From Gemmatimonadota bacterium (GTDB lineage Bacteria; Gemmatimonadota; Gemmatimonadetes; JACCXV01; JAHWKZ01): a stretch of 33,344 nucleotides of DNA. The stretch lies in contig JAICQP010000001.1 in NCBI GenBank assembly GCA_025937815.1, forward strand, positions 67,891-101,234, read 5' to 3'. Shown here one piece after another: positions 1 to 9,412 of the stretch; position 1 is the stretch's first letter; each line of letters starts with the position of its first letter. The translations under genes were made by a program, and so were the position numbers. The notes under the pieces are model-generated. The model was given only the letters and a program-made list of their open reading frames with translations. It was not told where the DNA came from and made no database searches.

Positions 1-6
1 AACGAC

Positions 7-1236
7 TTGACGGAGAACGGAACCGTGATCAAGCCGATCGTGTTCACGCCCATCGAGGAGGCGCTCGAAGCCATTCGGGCCGGGCGCATCCTTATCGTTG
101 TCGACGACGAGGACCGCGAGAACGAGGGCGACTTCATCATGGCCGCCGAGAAGGTCAGTCCCGAGGCGATCAATTTCATGGCGCGGGAGGGACGCGGCCT
201 CATCTGCGCTCCGATCACAAAGGAGCGCGCCGTGGAGCTGCGTCTGGCGCCGATGGTCCTGGAGAACACCGCGCTTCACGAGACGGCGTTCACGGTTTCG
301 GTCGATGCGCGCGCGGGCACGACGACCGGGATCAGCGCCTCCGATCGGGCGACCACGATCCGCGCCCTGGTCGACCCGGAAACGAGGCCCCCGGATCTGG
401 CGCGGCCCGGCCACGTCTTTCCGCTACTCGCCATGAACGGGGGAGTCCTGCGCCGGGCGGGGCACACGGAAGCGACCGTCGATCTGGCGAGGATGGCGGG
501 GCTGGGGCCGGCCGGGGTGCTCTGCGAGGTGGTGGACGACGACGGCACGATGGCGCGGCTCCCGCGGCTGATCGAGATCGCCCAGCGTCACGGCCTGCCG
601 ATCATCACGATCGAGGATCTGATCAAGTACCGCCGCACGAAGGAACGCCTGGTCGTCCGCGAGGCGCAGACCCCGCTGCCGACCGAGTGGGGCGATTTCC
701 AGCTCATCCTCTACGGCTCGACGATCAACGACGAGCACCACGTGGCCCTCGTCAAGGGAGAGGTCGCGGGGAAGCAGGACGTTCTCGTGAGGGTCCACTC
801 CTCGTGCTTCACCGGCGACGTGCTGGGGAGTCTCCGCTGCGACTGCGGGCCGCAGCTCCATCACGCCATGCGTCAGGTGGCCGAGGAGGGGGAGGGCGTA
901 ATCCTGTACATGCATCAGGAGGGTCGGGGCATCGGCCTGGTCAACAAGATGAAGGCCTACATGCTGCAGGATCAGGGGATGGACACGGTCGAAGCCAACG
1001 AGCATCTCGGATTCCGGCCCGATCCGCGCGACTACGGGATCGGCTGCCAGATCCTGGTCGACCTGGGGCTCACGACGCTGCGGCTGCTTACGAACAATCC
1101 CCAGAAGCGTGCCGCGATCGAGGGCTACGGCCTGAGCATAACCGAGCACGTTCCGATCGAGATGGAGCCCGGGCCCCACAACCGGCGCTACCTCGAGACG
1201 AAGCGCGACAAGCTCGGCCACACGCTGAGCCGCTGA
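7..1236 (+). CDS. ribBA: Bifunctional 3,4-dihydroxy-2-butanone-4-phosphate synthase / GTP cyclohydrolase II
   Basis: RibB motif [16 protein letters not shown]; RibA motifs [24 protein letters not shown] and HQEGRGIGL; followed by ribH. Confidence 0.97.
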   Translation: MTENGTVIKPIVFTPIEEALEAIRAGRILIVVDDEDRENEGDFIMAAEKVSPEAINFMAREGRGLICAPITKERAVELRLAPMVLENTALHETAFTVSVDARAGTTTGISASDRATTIRALVDPETRPPDLARPGHVFPLLAMNGGVLRRAGHTEATVDLARMAGLGPAGVLCEVVDDDGTMARLPRLIEIAQRHGLPIITIEDLIKYRRTKERLVVREAQTPLPTEWGDFQLILYGSTINDEHHVALVKGEVAGKQDVLVRVHSSCFTGDVLGSLRCDCGPQLHHAMRQVAEEGEGVILYMHQEGRGIGLVNKMKAYMLQDQGMDTVEANEHLGFRPDPRDYGIGCQILVDLGLTTLRLLTNNPQKRAAIEGYGLSITEHVPIEMEPGPHNRRYLETKRDKLGHTLSR

Positions 1237-1266
1237 TCTGATGCCGGGTCGCTGAGGAAGCGCCGC

Positions 1267-1776
1267 ATGGGAATCAGGGCCCAGCACGATGTCTCCGGGA
1301 AGAACCGCCGCGTGGCGCTCGTGATCGCGCGTTACAACGAGACGATCACGCAGGAGCTGGCGGCCGGCGCGCGCGCCGCGCTCCTGGCCGCCGGCGTCGC
1401 CGAAGCGGACATCTACGAGTACCAGGTCGCAGGCGCGTTCGAGCTGGCGCCGGCATGCCGCCAGCTGGTCGCGGTGGGTCCCGAGGTCGATGCGGTGGTG
1501 GCGCTGGGCGCGATCATCCGCGGAGAGACGCCGCATTTCGACGTCGTCGCCGGAGCGGCGGCGCGGGGACTCCAGCAGCTGGCCGGGGAGATCAACGTCG
1601 CCCTGGCGTTCGGTGTGCTGACGACCGACACCATCGAGCAGGCGAAGGCCCGCGCGGATCGGGGGCAAGGGGACAAGGGCGGCGAGGCCGCCCGGGCGGC
1701 GCTGGAGCAGGCCGAGCTCTACGATCGACTGCGTGAGGGCAGGAAGTCGACGGTCCGCGGCTTCCGGCTTTCATGA
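1267..1776 (+). CDS. ribH: 6,7-dimethyl-8-ribityllumazine synthase
   Basis: VALVIARYNETITQEL..., VAGAFELAPACRQL, ALGAIIRGETPHFDVV, FGVLTTDTIEQA; extended C-terminus. Confidence 0.96.
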   Translation: MGIRAQHDVSGKNRRVALVIARYNETITQELAAGARAALLAAGVAEADIYEYQVAGAFELAPACRQLVAVGPEVDAVVALGAIIRGETPHFDVVAGAAARGLQQLAGEINVALAFGVLTTDTIEQAKARADRGQGDKGGEAARAALEQAELYDRLREGRKSTVRGFRLS

Positions 1777-2195
1777 GACGGCGGCACAAGGCCCGCCGCT
1801 GGACGCTCCAGATCCTCTACGCGTGGGAAGTCCGCGGACGGGAGCGCGACCTCGAGGCCGAGGCCGCCGACTTCTTCGCCCGCCGCCAGCTCGCGAGCCA
1901 GACCAGAGACTACGCCGAGCGGCTGATCGGCGCGTTGTCGGCCAACCTCTCTGAGATCGACGCTACGCTCGCCGGCGCCGCGGAGAACTGGGACCTCGAG
2001 CGGATGGCGATCATCGACCGCAACATTCTGCGGATCGCCGTCGTGGAGCTCCTCCACGTGGACGACGTGCCCTGGAAGGTGGCGATCGATGAAGCGGTCA
2101 CGCTCGCCTCGCGCTATGGAGGCGCCGACTCGCCCAGATTCGTCAACGGCGTCCTCGACGCTCTCGCCCACAAGCTGAACCTGATCACTTCGTGA
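1773..2195 (+). CDS. nusB: Transcription antitermination factor NusB
   Basis: RRHKARRWTLQILYAWE N-terminus, LERMAIIDRNILRIAVVELL, VAIDEAVTLASRYGGADSPRFVNGVLD; 4-nt overlap with ribH. Confidence 0.95.
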   Translation: MRRRHKARRWTLQILYAWEVRGRERDLEAEAADFFARRQLASQTRDYAERLIGALSANLSEIDATLAGAAENWDLERMAIIDRNILRIAVVELLHVDDVPWKVAIDEAVTLASRYGGADSPRFVNGVLDALAHKLNLITS

Positions 2196-2947
2196 TCGGC
2201 CGAACCGCTTCGCGCTTCGGGCTCGTGGCCGACGTGCACGCCAACCTGCACGCCCTGAACGCGGTGCTTTCCACGCTGGCGGAAGAGGGGATCGAGGAGA
2301 TCTGGTGCCTGGGCGACGTGGTGGGGTACGGCGGGGATCCGGAGGAGTGCGTGGCGATCGTGCGCGAGCGGTGTGCCGGGACGGTGCGGGGTAACCACGA
2401 CGCCGCCGCCGTCGAAGCCGCGCTCCGCGCGAGCTTCAACCCGCACGCCCGCGCGGCGATCGAGCGCCAGGCGGATCTGTTGTCACGGGAAGCGCTCGAG
2501 TGGCTGGGCGCCCTTCCCGCCGTCCTCGAGCTCGAGGACGTCGTCCTCCTTCACGCCGGCTGCGCGGACCCCGAGGCCTTCCCGTACGTGCTCGGAGCCG
2601 ACGACGCGGAGCGCGAGCTGGAGGCGCTTCCCGGCCGCTGGGGATTCTACGGCCACACCCATCTGCCGGCCGTGTGGCGGATGGGCGAGGACGGGGTGGT
2701 GGAGGGTCTCCCCTGCGACCCATCGGGCACGGCCCCGCTCGATCGACCGGGCCGCTACCTTGCCAATCCGGGCGCCGTCGGGCAGCCGCGAGACGGCGAC
2801 CCACGAGCCGCGTGCGCGGTCTTCGATCGCGATGGCGAGGAGCTGCGCCTCCTGCGGGTCCCGTACGACGTCGCCGGCGCGCAATCGTCGATCCGGCGCG
2901 CGGGCATGCCGGAGGTCGAGGCCCTTCGGCTGGAGCGCGGGTTGTGA
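2192..2947 (+). CDS. Metallophosphoesterase (calcineurin-like, YfcE-like)
   Basis: GLVADVHANLHAL, CLGDVVGYGGDPEEC, GNHD, YGHTHLP motifs; GTG start overlaps nusB stop. Confidence 0.88.
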   Translation: MIGRTASRFGLVADVHANLHALNAVLSTLAEEGIEEIWCLGDVVGYGGDPEECVAIVRERCAGTVRGNHDAAAVEAALRASFNPHARAAIERQADLLSREALEWLGALPAVLELEDVVLLHAGCADPEAFPYVLGADDAERELEALPGRWGFYGHTHLPAVWRMGEDGVVEGLPCDPSGTAPLDRPGRYLANPGAVGQPRDGDPRAACAVFDRDGEELRLLRVPYDVAGAQSSIRRAGMPEVEALRLERGL

Positions 2948-3741
2948 CCGCGAGGCGGCCGGACGATACGATGCGCCGGGACACCTGGAGCCGGTTCTGG
3001 GAGAAGAAGGAGGACCTGGACGGGGTCTATCCCTCGAGCCCCGCTGTCCTCCAGGCTCTCGTTCGCCACCTGGGCGTGGAGCCCGCGCGTGTGCTGGAGA
3101 TCGGGTCGGGGACGGGCCGGGACACGGCCGCCCTGGCGGCCCGCGGCCACCGGGCCGTCGCCCTCGACGCGTCTTTCGAGGCGCTGGCGCTGACGGCGCG
3201 CGCGGCCCCCGCGCTCGTCGGCCGCGGGATCGTGGCCGGGGACGCCTTCCACCTCCCGTTTCCCGACCGCGCGTTCGACGCGGTGTTCCACCAGGGGGTG
3301 CTCGAACACTTCGGAAACCCTGCGGCGTTCCTGGCGGAGAACTTCCGCGTGACGAATCCGGGCGGACTGCTGGTCGTCGACGTGCCGCAGCGCTGGCATC
3401 CCTGGACGGCCATCAAGCGCGTCGCCATCCGCGCGGACCGCTGGTTCGCGGGCTGGGAGACCGAGTACTCGATCGACGAGCTCGAGGAGCTGGTGCGGCA
3501 GGCGGGCTTCGAGGTCGTCGAGTCCTACGGCGACACGATGGTCCCGAGCCTCGCATACCGCCTCCTGCGGGAGGGCGCGAAGCGCTGCTCGGTCGACCTG
3601 CCGCTGCGCCCCGCCGCTCCGCCGGTGCTGAGGGACGCCCGCGAGCGGCTCCGCGCCCGGCTCCTGGCCCCGCGCGCCGCGCGCTGGATCGCGCACACGA
3701 TCGGCGTGGTGGCCCGGCGGCCGGCCGCCGACCGACCGTGA
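2944..3741 (+). CDS. SAM-dependent methyltransferase
   Basis: VLEIGSGTGRDTAALAARGHRAVALDAS, DAVFHQGVLEHF, PGGLLVVDVPQ; GTG start at 2944 overlaps previous stop (ATG alternative 2971). Confidence 0.85.
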   Translation: MTARRPDDTMRRDTWSRFWEKKEDLDGVYPSSPAVLQALVRHLGVEPARVLEIGSGTGRDTAALAARGHRAVALDASFEALALTARAAPALVGRGIVAGDAFHLPFPDRAFDAVFHQGVLEHFGNPAAFLAENFRVTNPGGLLVVDVPQRWHPWTAIKRVAIRADRWFAGWETEYSIDELEELVRQAGFEVVESYGDTMVPSLAYRLLREGAKRCSVDLPLRPAAPPVLRDARERLRARLLAPRAARWIAHTIGVVARRPAADRP

Positions 3742-4856
3742 AGATCCTCGTCGTCAACTGGCAGGACTGGACGCATCCCGAGGCGGGCGGCGCCGAGATC
3801 CATCTGCGCGAGACCTTCCGCCGATTGGCCGATCGCGGCCACCGGGTCGACCTGCTGTGCGTCGCTCATCGGGACGCGCCGCGGGAGGAGCGCCTGGATG
3901 GGATCAACGTGATCCGCCGCGGCGGCTCGCGGGCGACCTTCAACTTCTCGGTCCCGCGCGTGTGGCGGGCGGCGCTCTCCCGGAACGGATACGACGTCGT
4001 CGTGGACGACATGAACAAGGTCCCGTTCTACACGCCGCTCTACGTCGATCCGCCAGTGGTGGCGCTCGTTCATCACCTTTTCGGCAGGACGATCTTCCAG
4101 GAGACGAACCCGTTGTTCGGGACGTACCTCCTTCTATCCGAGCAGCCGATCGCCGCCGTCTATCGCCGATGCCCGTTCATCGCGGTCTCGCCATCCACCG
4201 CCGCCGACCTCGAGCGCCGGGGGATCGATCGCGCCAGGATAACCGTGATCCACAACGGCATCCCCGCCATCCCGGACGAAGACGCGATCCTGGCCGTCCC
4301 CAAGGACTCCCAGCCGCTGTTCGTCTACCTCGGGAGGCTCAAGCGCTACAAGCGGGTCGAGCTCCTGCTGGAGGCCTTCGCCCGAATCGAGTCCGAGCTC
4401 CCCGGCGCGCGACTCGTGATCGCCGGCGACGGCGACCACCGGGCGGCGCTGGAGCGGGACGCACGGGCGCGCGGGATCGCCGGGCGCGTGGAGTTTCCGG
4501 GTTGGGTCGGGGAGGAGGACAAGTGGCGGCTCCTGCGCAGCGCGTGGGCGGTCGGCTACACCAGTCCCAAGGAGGGCTGGGGGTTCTCGTCGATCGAGGC
4601 CCAGAGGGTGGGGACGATCGCGATCGTGAGCGACGCGCCCGGACTGCGCGACACCGTCCTCGACGGCGAGACCGGCCACGTGGTCCCGCACGGCGACGTC
4701 GGAGCGCTCGCGGACGCCCTCCTCGCGGCCGCCAGGAATCCGGCCGAGCGCAGCCGCATGGAAGCCCGCGCGATCGAACGCGCGCGCACGTTCACGTGGG
4801 ACGCCGCGGCGGACGCGACCGAGTCGGTCCTGACGAACGCGGTCCGAGAGAGGTGA
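3738..4856 (+). CDS. Glycosyltransferase family 4
   Basis: VKILVVNWQDWTHPEAGGAEIHLRE N-terminus; VYLGRLKRYKRVELLLEAF; KEGWGFSSIEAQ; GTG start overlaps previous stop. Confidence 0.9.
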   Translation: MKILVVNWQDWTHPEAGGAEIHLRETFRRLADRGHRVDLLCVAHRDAPREERLDGINVIRRGGSRATFNFSVPRVWRAALSRNGYDVVVDDMNKVPFYTPLYVDPPVVALVHHLFGRTIFQETNPLFGTYLLLSEQPIAAVYRRCPFIAVSPSTAADLERRGIDRARITVIHNGIPAIPDEDAILAVPKDSQPLFVYLGRLKRYKRVELLLEAFARIESELPGARLVIAGDGDHRAALERDARARGIAGRVEFPGWVGEEDKWRLLRSAWAVGYTSPKEGWGFSSIEAQRVGTIAIVSDAPGLRDTVLDGETGHVVPHGDVGALADALLAAARNPAERSRMEARAIERARTFTWDAAADATESVLTNAVRER

Positions 4857-4915
4857 GGTTGCCACCCGAAGACAGCACCCCTAGCGTTAGGCCGCCCCTC
4901 GTTCTCGACACTTCC

Positions 4916-5884
4916 ATGAGCGGTCCGGTGGATCCGACGAGTCCCCGCAGAGACTTCGCCGTCATCGTCCCGGCCTACGACGAGGTCGAGAACATCGCCC
5001 CCCTCTTCGAGGCTTTGGCGGAGACGTGGAGGAAGCACGATCTCTCCGGAGAGGTCGTCGTCGTCGACGACGGGTCGAACGACGGGACCGCGGACGCGGT
5101 CCGCCATGCGGCGGCCGCTTTTCCGGGGACGGTTCGCGTGCTGCGGCACGCGCGGAACCGGGGCAAGACCGAGGCCCTCATGACCGGCGCGGACGCGACA
5201 TCCAGGCGCTGGCTCGTGCTGTTCGACGCCGATCTCCAGCATTCCCCCGAAGAGATTCCCCGTTTCCTGGACCGGCTCGGCGAAGGGTTCGACGTCGTCA
5301 CCGGGTGGAAGCAGGGCCGCTACGAGAAGCGGCTCGTGTCGGGGACGTACAACTGGCTCTCGCGCCGACTATTCGACGTGCCCGTCCACGATCTCAATGC
5401 CATGAAGGCCTTTCGCCGCGATATCCTCGAGGAGCTGCCGCTGCGGCACGACTGGCACCGGTTCTTCGTGGTGTTGGCGCACGACCGCGGCTACCGGGTG
5501 GGCGAGATACCGATCGAGCTCTACCCGCGGACGCGCGGACGCTCGAAGTACTCCGGCTGGGGCCGGATCGTCGTCGGCTCGCTCGACCTGCTGGCGGTCA
5601 AGACCCTGACTTCGTTCCTGCGGAAGCCCTTGCTCCTGTTCGGGACCTCGGGCGCGATCCTGGCCATGCTGGGCGTGATCGTGGGAGCCGTGGCGCTCTA
5701 TTACCGCTTCGCGCTCGGCCAGGGCTACCGGCCGCTCCTGTACCTGGTGACGCTCCTGATCGTGCTCGGCATGCTGCTGTTCGCTCTCGGCTTCCTGGCG
5801 GAGGCGGTGGCCCAGGTGCGTGACCGGGTCGATCAGGTCGAGCGCCGGCTGTCGGCCCGGAGAGACGCCGGAGCGGGGGAGTGA
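4916..5884 (+). CDS. Glycosyltransferase family 2 with C-terminal TM segments (DPM synthase/GtrB-like)
   Basis: FAVIVPAYDEVENIAPL, VVVDDGSNDGT, LVLFDADLQHSPEEI, GRSKYSGWGRI; C-terminal hydrophobic helices. Confidence 0.9.
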   Translation: MSGPVDPTSPRRDFAVIVPAYDEVENIAPLFEALAETWRKHDLSGEVVVVDDGSNDGTADAVRHAAAAFPGTVRVLRHARNRGKTEALMTGADATSRRWLVLFDADLQHSPEEIPRFLDRLGEGFDVVTGWKQGRYEKRLVSGTYNWLSRRLFDVPVHDLNAMKAFRRDILEELPLRHDWHRFFVVLAHDRGYRVGEIPIELYPRTRGRSKYSGWGRIVVGSLDLLAVKTLTSFLRKPLLLFGTSGAILAMLGVIVGAVALYYRFALGQGYRPLLYLVTLLIVLGMLLFALGFLAEAVAQVRDRVDQVERRLSARRDAGAGE

Positions 5885-7473
5885 AGCGGCCCGACTGGGC
5901 GTCGTCGCCACGCGCCTGGGCGATCGCGGGAGGCGCGGTCGCGATGGCGATCGCCGTCGCGGTCTTCGACCCCTATCTGTTCACCGGCGGCGACAACGTC
6001 GCCTACTACGCGCTCGCGAAGGCGCTCGCCACCGGGCGCGGCTATGTCGACCTGATCGAGCCGACTACGCCCGTGGAGACGGTCCTGCCGCCGGGCTTCC
6101 CGCTCCTCCTCGTGCCCTTCTACTGGATCTTCCGCGGCGAGATGGTCGGCCTCAAGGTCGAGTCGATGGTCGCCGGCGCCGTCGCGCTCTGGGCGCTCTG
6201 GTCCCTCGCCCGCCGCGACGAGGCCGTGCCGCCGTGGGCGGCCGCGGCGGCGGTGTGGCTCTTCGGATTGTATCCCGTGTTTCGCATCTACACGCATTGG
6301 GTTCTGTCCGACCTAAGCTACGTGGCGGTCACGCTGGTGGCGCTCGTCGCCTTCCAGCGGGCGGAGGACGGGGAGGAGACCGACCGGCCGTGGGGATGGT
6401 GGCTGGCCGCGACGCTGATCGCCGTGCTCGCGTTCTACGTGCGAACGGCGGGCGTCGCGCTCCTCGCCGCCGCCGGACTGTACGCGCTCCTCGGGCGCCG
6501 CTGGAAGCGACTCGGCGCGTTCGCGGCGATCGTCCTGGTGACCGCGGCGCCCTGGTTCTGGTGGACCTCGCAGAGGCCCCCGGAGACGGGCGGGTACCTG
6601 GAGCAGGTCTCGATCGAGAACCGGCTGGATCCGACCAGCGACCCGCTGGCGCCCGGCAGCTACCTCGAGCGGGTGGCATTCAACATCGAGCACTACGCGA
6701 CCGCCGATTTTCCGCAGCTGTTCTGGCCGCTGCGGCGCCTGCCGGTGGAGGGGCCGCCAATGCGCCCTCCGCCCGCGGTGCGGGTCTTCTCGCTACTCAT
6801 CGGAGGGATCCTCCTGGGAGTCGGGATCGGCGTCGCGCTCCGTGCGCGGAAGGCCGCGGTGTGGGACCTCTACGCGCTCGCCACGCTCGGAATCCTCGCC
6901 CTGTGGGCCTGGACCGGTGACCGGTTCTTCCTCACGCTGGCCCCGTTCCTCTACCTCTACATCCTGATCGGAGCGGACCAAGTAGCACGCTGGCTGTTCC
7001 GTTCCCCGCGGCCCGCCCAGGCGGCGATCGCGGCGCTGGCGGCGGTCATGGCGTTCGGAGCGCTGCGGGAGATACCGTCGCAATGGCGGTTCACGCGCGC
7101 CTGGCTGGACGGCGACCGGTGGGCGGGCTATCAGCCCTTCTGGCAGGACTACTTCGAGGTCGCCGAGTGGATCGGGATCGATGCGCCCGACGCGGTGATC
7201 GTCGCCCGCAAGCCGACCTTCGCCTGGTACTTCAGCGGCGGAAGGCCGAGCTTCGTATACCCCTTCCATGGAGATCCCGACGCCACGTGGCGGACGATCC
7301 GCGCGAAGGGGGCGACGCACATCCTGGTCGAGCCTCTGACGCGCGACTTCCTCGCGCGCGCTCTCGCGCCGCACATCGACGAGCTCGAAGTCGTGTACGC
7401 AGGCCAGAACCGGATCGCGATCGCGGTCCGGATCGCTCCCGCCACGCGCGTGGCGCCCGTCCGGGCGCCGTGA
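5881..7473 (+). CDS. Polytopic membrane glycosyltransferase (PMT/ArnT-like, GT39-type)
   Basis: Multiple TM segments; early acidic motif GGDNVAYYALAKALATGRGY; start overlaps previous stop. Confidence 0.7.
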   Translation: MKRPDWASSPRAWAIAGGAVAMAIAVAVFDPYLFTGGDNVAYYALAKALATGRGYVDLIEPTTPVETVLPPGFPLLLVPFYWIFRGEMVGLKVESMVAGAVALWALWSLARRDEAVPPWAAAAAVWLFGLYPVFRIYTHWVLSDLSYVAVTLVALVAFQRAEDGEETDRPWGWWLAATLIAVLAFYVRTAGVALLAAAGLYALLGRRWKRLGAFAAIVLVTAAPWFWWTSQRPPETGGYLEQVSIENRLDPTSDPLAPGSYLERVAFNIEHYATADFPQLFWPLRRLPVEGPPMRPPPAVRVFSLLIGGILLGVGIGVALRARKAAVWDLYALATLGILALWAWTGDRFFLTLAPFLYLYILIGADQVARWLFRSPRPAQAAIAALAAVMAFGALREIPSQWRFTRAWLDGDRWAGYQPFWQDYFEVAEWIGIDAPDAVIVARKPTFAWYFSGGRPSFVYPFHGDPDATWRTIRAKGATHILVEPLTRDFLARALAPHIDELEVVYAGQNRIAIAVRIAPATRVAPVRAP

Positions 7474-8678
7474 AGATCCTGCACGTCGTCACCGCCTGGC
7501 CGCGCGATCCGGAGGACGTGATCACGCCGTGGCTGGTGACGCTGGCCGAGAAGCAGGCCGCGCGCGGCCACGACGTCGACGTGCTGGCCCCGTCGTGGCG
7601 CGGGCTCGGGGACCAGCGGGGGACGGGGTACGCGGTGCGCCGGTTCCGCTACGCGCCCGCACGCTGGGAGCGGCTGACCCATGAGGAGACCGTGCCCGAT
7701 CGCCTGCAGCGCCATCCCGCGTATCTGGCGCTCGTGCCCGAGTACCTGGGAGCGGGCGTGGCGGCCGCCTGGAGGCTGGGCCACAGGCGCGGGTACGACG
7801 TCGTTCACGTGCACTGGGCCGTGCCGCACGGTCTCGCCGGTTGGGCCGCGGCGCGCGCGGCGCGGGCCTCCCTGGTGACGACGTTCTACGGCGCCGAGAT
7901 CCGGTGGGCGGAGAGGCGCTTTCCGCCGGCGCGCGCGTTCTTGCGCTGGTACTGCCGACGCTCGCGGCTGGTGGCGATCTCCGAGAGCACGCGCGCGATG
8001 ATCGCGCCCTATGCCGAAGGTCGCCCGGTGACGGTGATCCCGTACGGGGTTCCGCTGCCGGAGGAGGAGCCGGGCATGGAGGTGCGGCGGGAACCCGGCG
8101 CGCGCGCCGAGCCCTCTGGGCCTCCGCGGATCCTGTTCGTCGGCCGGCTCGTGGCCCGGAAGGGAATCGACCGCCTCCTCGAAGCGGTGGCCACGATCGC
8201 CGACCGCGAGTGGCGGCTCGAGATCGTCGGCTTCGGTCCGGAGCGCGATCCGCTCGAGGGGCGCGCGGCGGAGCTCGGACTATCGGACCGCGTGGAGTTC
8301 CTGGGTCGCGTCTCGAGCGACGAGCTGGTCGCGGCCTACCGCCGCGCGGCGTGTTTCGTCCTGCCCGCAACGCTCGACGAGCGGGCGGATACGGAGGGCC
8401 TCGGGGTGGTGCTGCTGGAGGCGATGTCGTACGGCGTGCCGGTCGTCGCCACCAGGAGGGGGGGCATCGTCGACGTTGTCGAGGACGGCCGCACGGGGCT
8501 GCTGGTCGAGGACGAGCCGGCGGCGATCGCGCGCGCGGTGGCGGCGGTCCTCGATGATCCCGCAAGAGGCCGCGCTCTGGGCATCGCCGGCCGCGCGAGC
8601 GTGCGCGAGCGATTCGGGTGGGATAGTATCGTGGACCGCCTCGACGCCGTGTACCGTTCCGCATCTGAACGGTCGTGA
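7470..8678 (+). CDS. Glycosyltransferase family 4
   Basis: VKILHVVTAWPRDPEDVITPW; ILFVGRLVARKGIDRLLEAVA; TEGLGVVLLEAMSYGVPVVATRRGGI; GTG start overlaps previous stop. Confidence 0.9.
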   Translation: MKILHVVTAWPRDPEDVITPWLVTLAEKQAARGHDVDVLAPSWRGLGDQRGTGYAVRRFRYAPARWERLTHEETVPDRLQRHPAYLALVPEYLGAGVAAAWRLGHRRGYDVVHVHWAVPHGLAGWAAARAARASLVTTFYGAEIRWAERRFPPARAFLRWYCRRSRLVAISESTRAMIAPYAEGRPVTVIPYGVPLPEEEPGMEVRREPGARAEPSGPPRILFVGRLVARKGIDRLLEAVATIADREWRLEIVGFGPERDPLEGRAAELGLSDRVEFLGRVSSDELVAAYRRAACFVLPATLDERADTEGLGVVLLEAMSYGVPVVATRRGGIVDVVEDGRTGLLVEDEPAAIARAVAAVLDDPARGRALGIAGRASVRERFGWDSIVDRLDAVYRSASERS

Positions 8679-9412
8679 GCAGCGCGTCGTACTACGTCCG
8701 GCACGTGAGCGGGCCCGAGTACCGCGCATCGCGTGTCCGCAAAGCCGAGCTCGTGTACGCGATGTGCGCCGAGCACCTGGCGGCCGGCGGCCGGATCGTA
8801 GATCTGGGCGCCGGGACCGGCATCATGACCCGCGCGCTCGAAGCGTTGAGCGGACGACCCATCGTGGGCTTCGAGATCGACCGAGCCTTCATGCAGGAGA
8901 CCGCGCGCATGGCCGTGGCCGATCTGGAGGAGCTTCCAGTCCCCGACGGGGCGATCGACTTCGGCATCGCCAACCACGTGTACGAGCACGTCGCGAACCT
9001 GGATAGCTTCTTCGCGGAGATCAGGCGCGCGCTGTCGCCCGGCGGTCGGGTGTACCTGACGGCCGGTAACCGTTTCGCGCTGATCGAGCCGCACTACCGG
9101 ATCCCCACGCTCTCGTGGTGGCCGCGCACCGTCTCTGATCGGCTGCTCCGCTGGAGCGGCCGCGGGGAATCCTACGCCGACATCCGCTTCACGACGCGAT
9201 CCCGGCTGGTGCGGACCGCCGCCCGGCACGGGCTCGTGCTCGAGGACGTCACCGACGAGGCGCTGACCACCCAGCTCGATCGCTACGAGAGCCTGCCGGG
9301 CCGCATCGCGGGCCGGGCTAGCCGGCTCCTGCCGGGCCCCGTCCGGGGCCGGCTCCTCGAGCTGGCATCGCCCCAGTGGTTCTTCTTCGTGCGCCACGCG
9401 GGTGCGGCATGA
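8675..9412 (+). CDS. SAM-dependent methyltransferase (class I)
   Basis: GGRIVDLGAGTGIMTRALE, IDFGIANHVYEHV, LSPGGRVYLTAGNRFALIEPHY. Confidence 0.85.
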   Translation: MSSASYYVRHVSGPEYRASRVRKAELVYAMCAEHLAAGGRIVDLGAGTGIMTRALEALSGRPIVGFEIDRAFMQETARMAVADLEELPVPDGAIDFGIANHVYEHVANLDSFFAEIRRALSPGGRVYLTAGNRFALIEPHYRIPTLSWWPRTVSDRLLRWSGRGESYADIRFTTRSRLVRTAARHGLVLEDVTDEALTTQLDRYESLPGRIAGRASRLLPGPVRGRLLELASPQWFFFVRHAGAA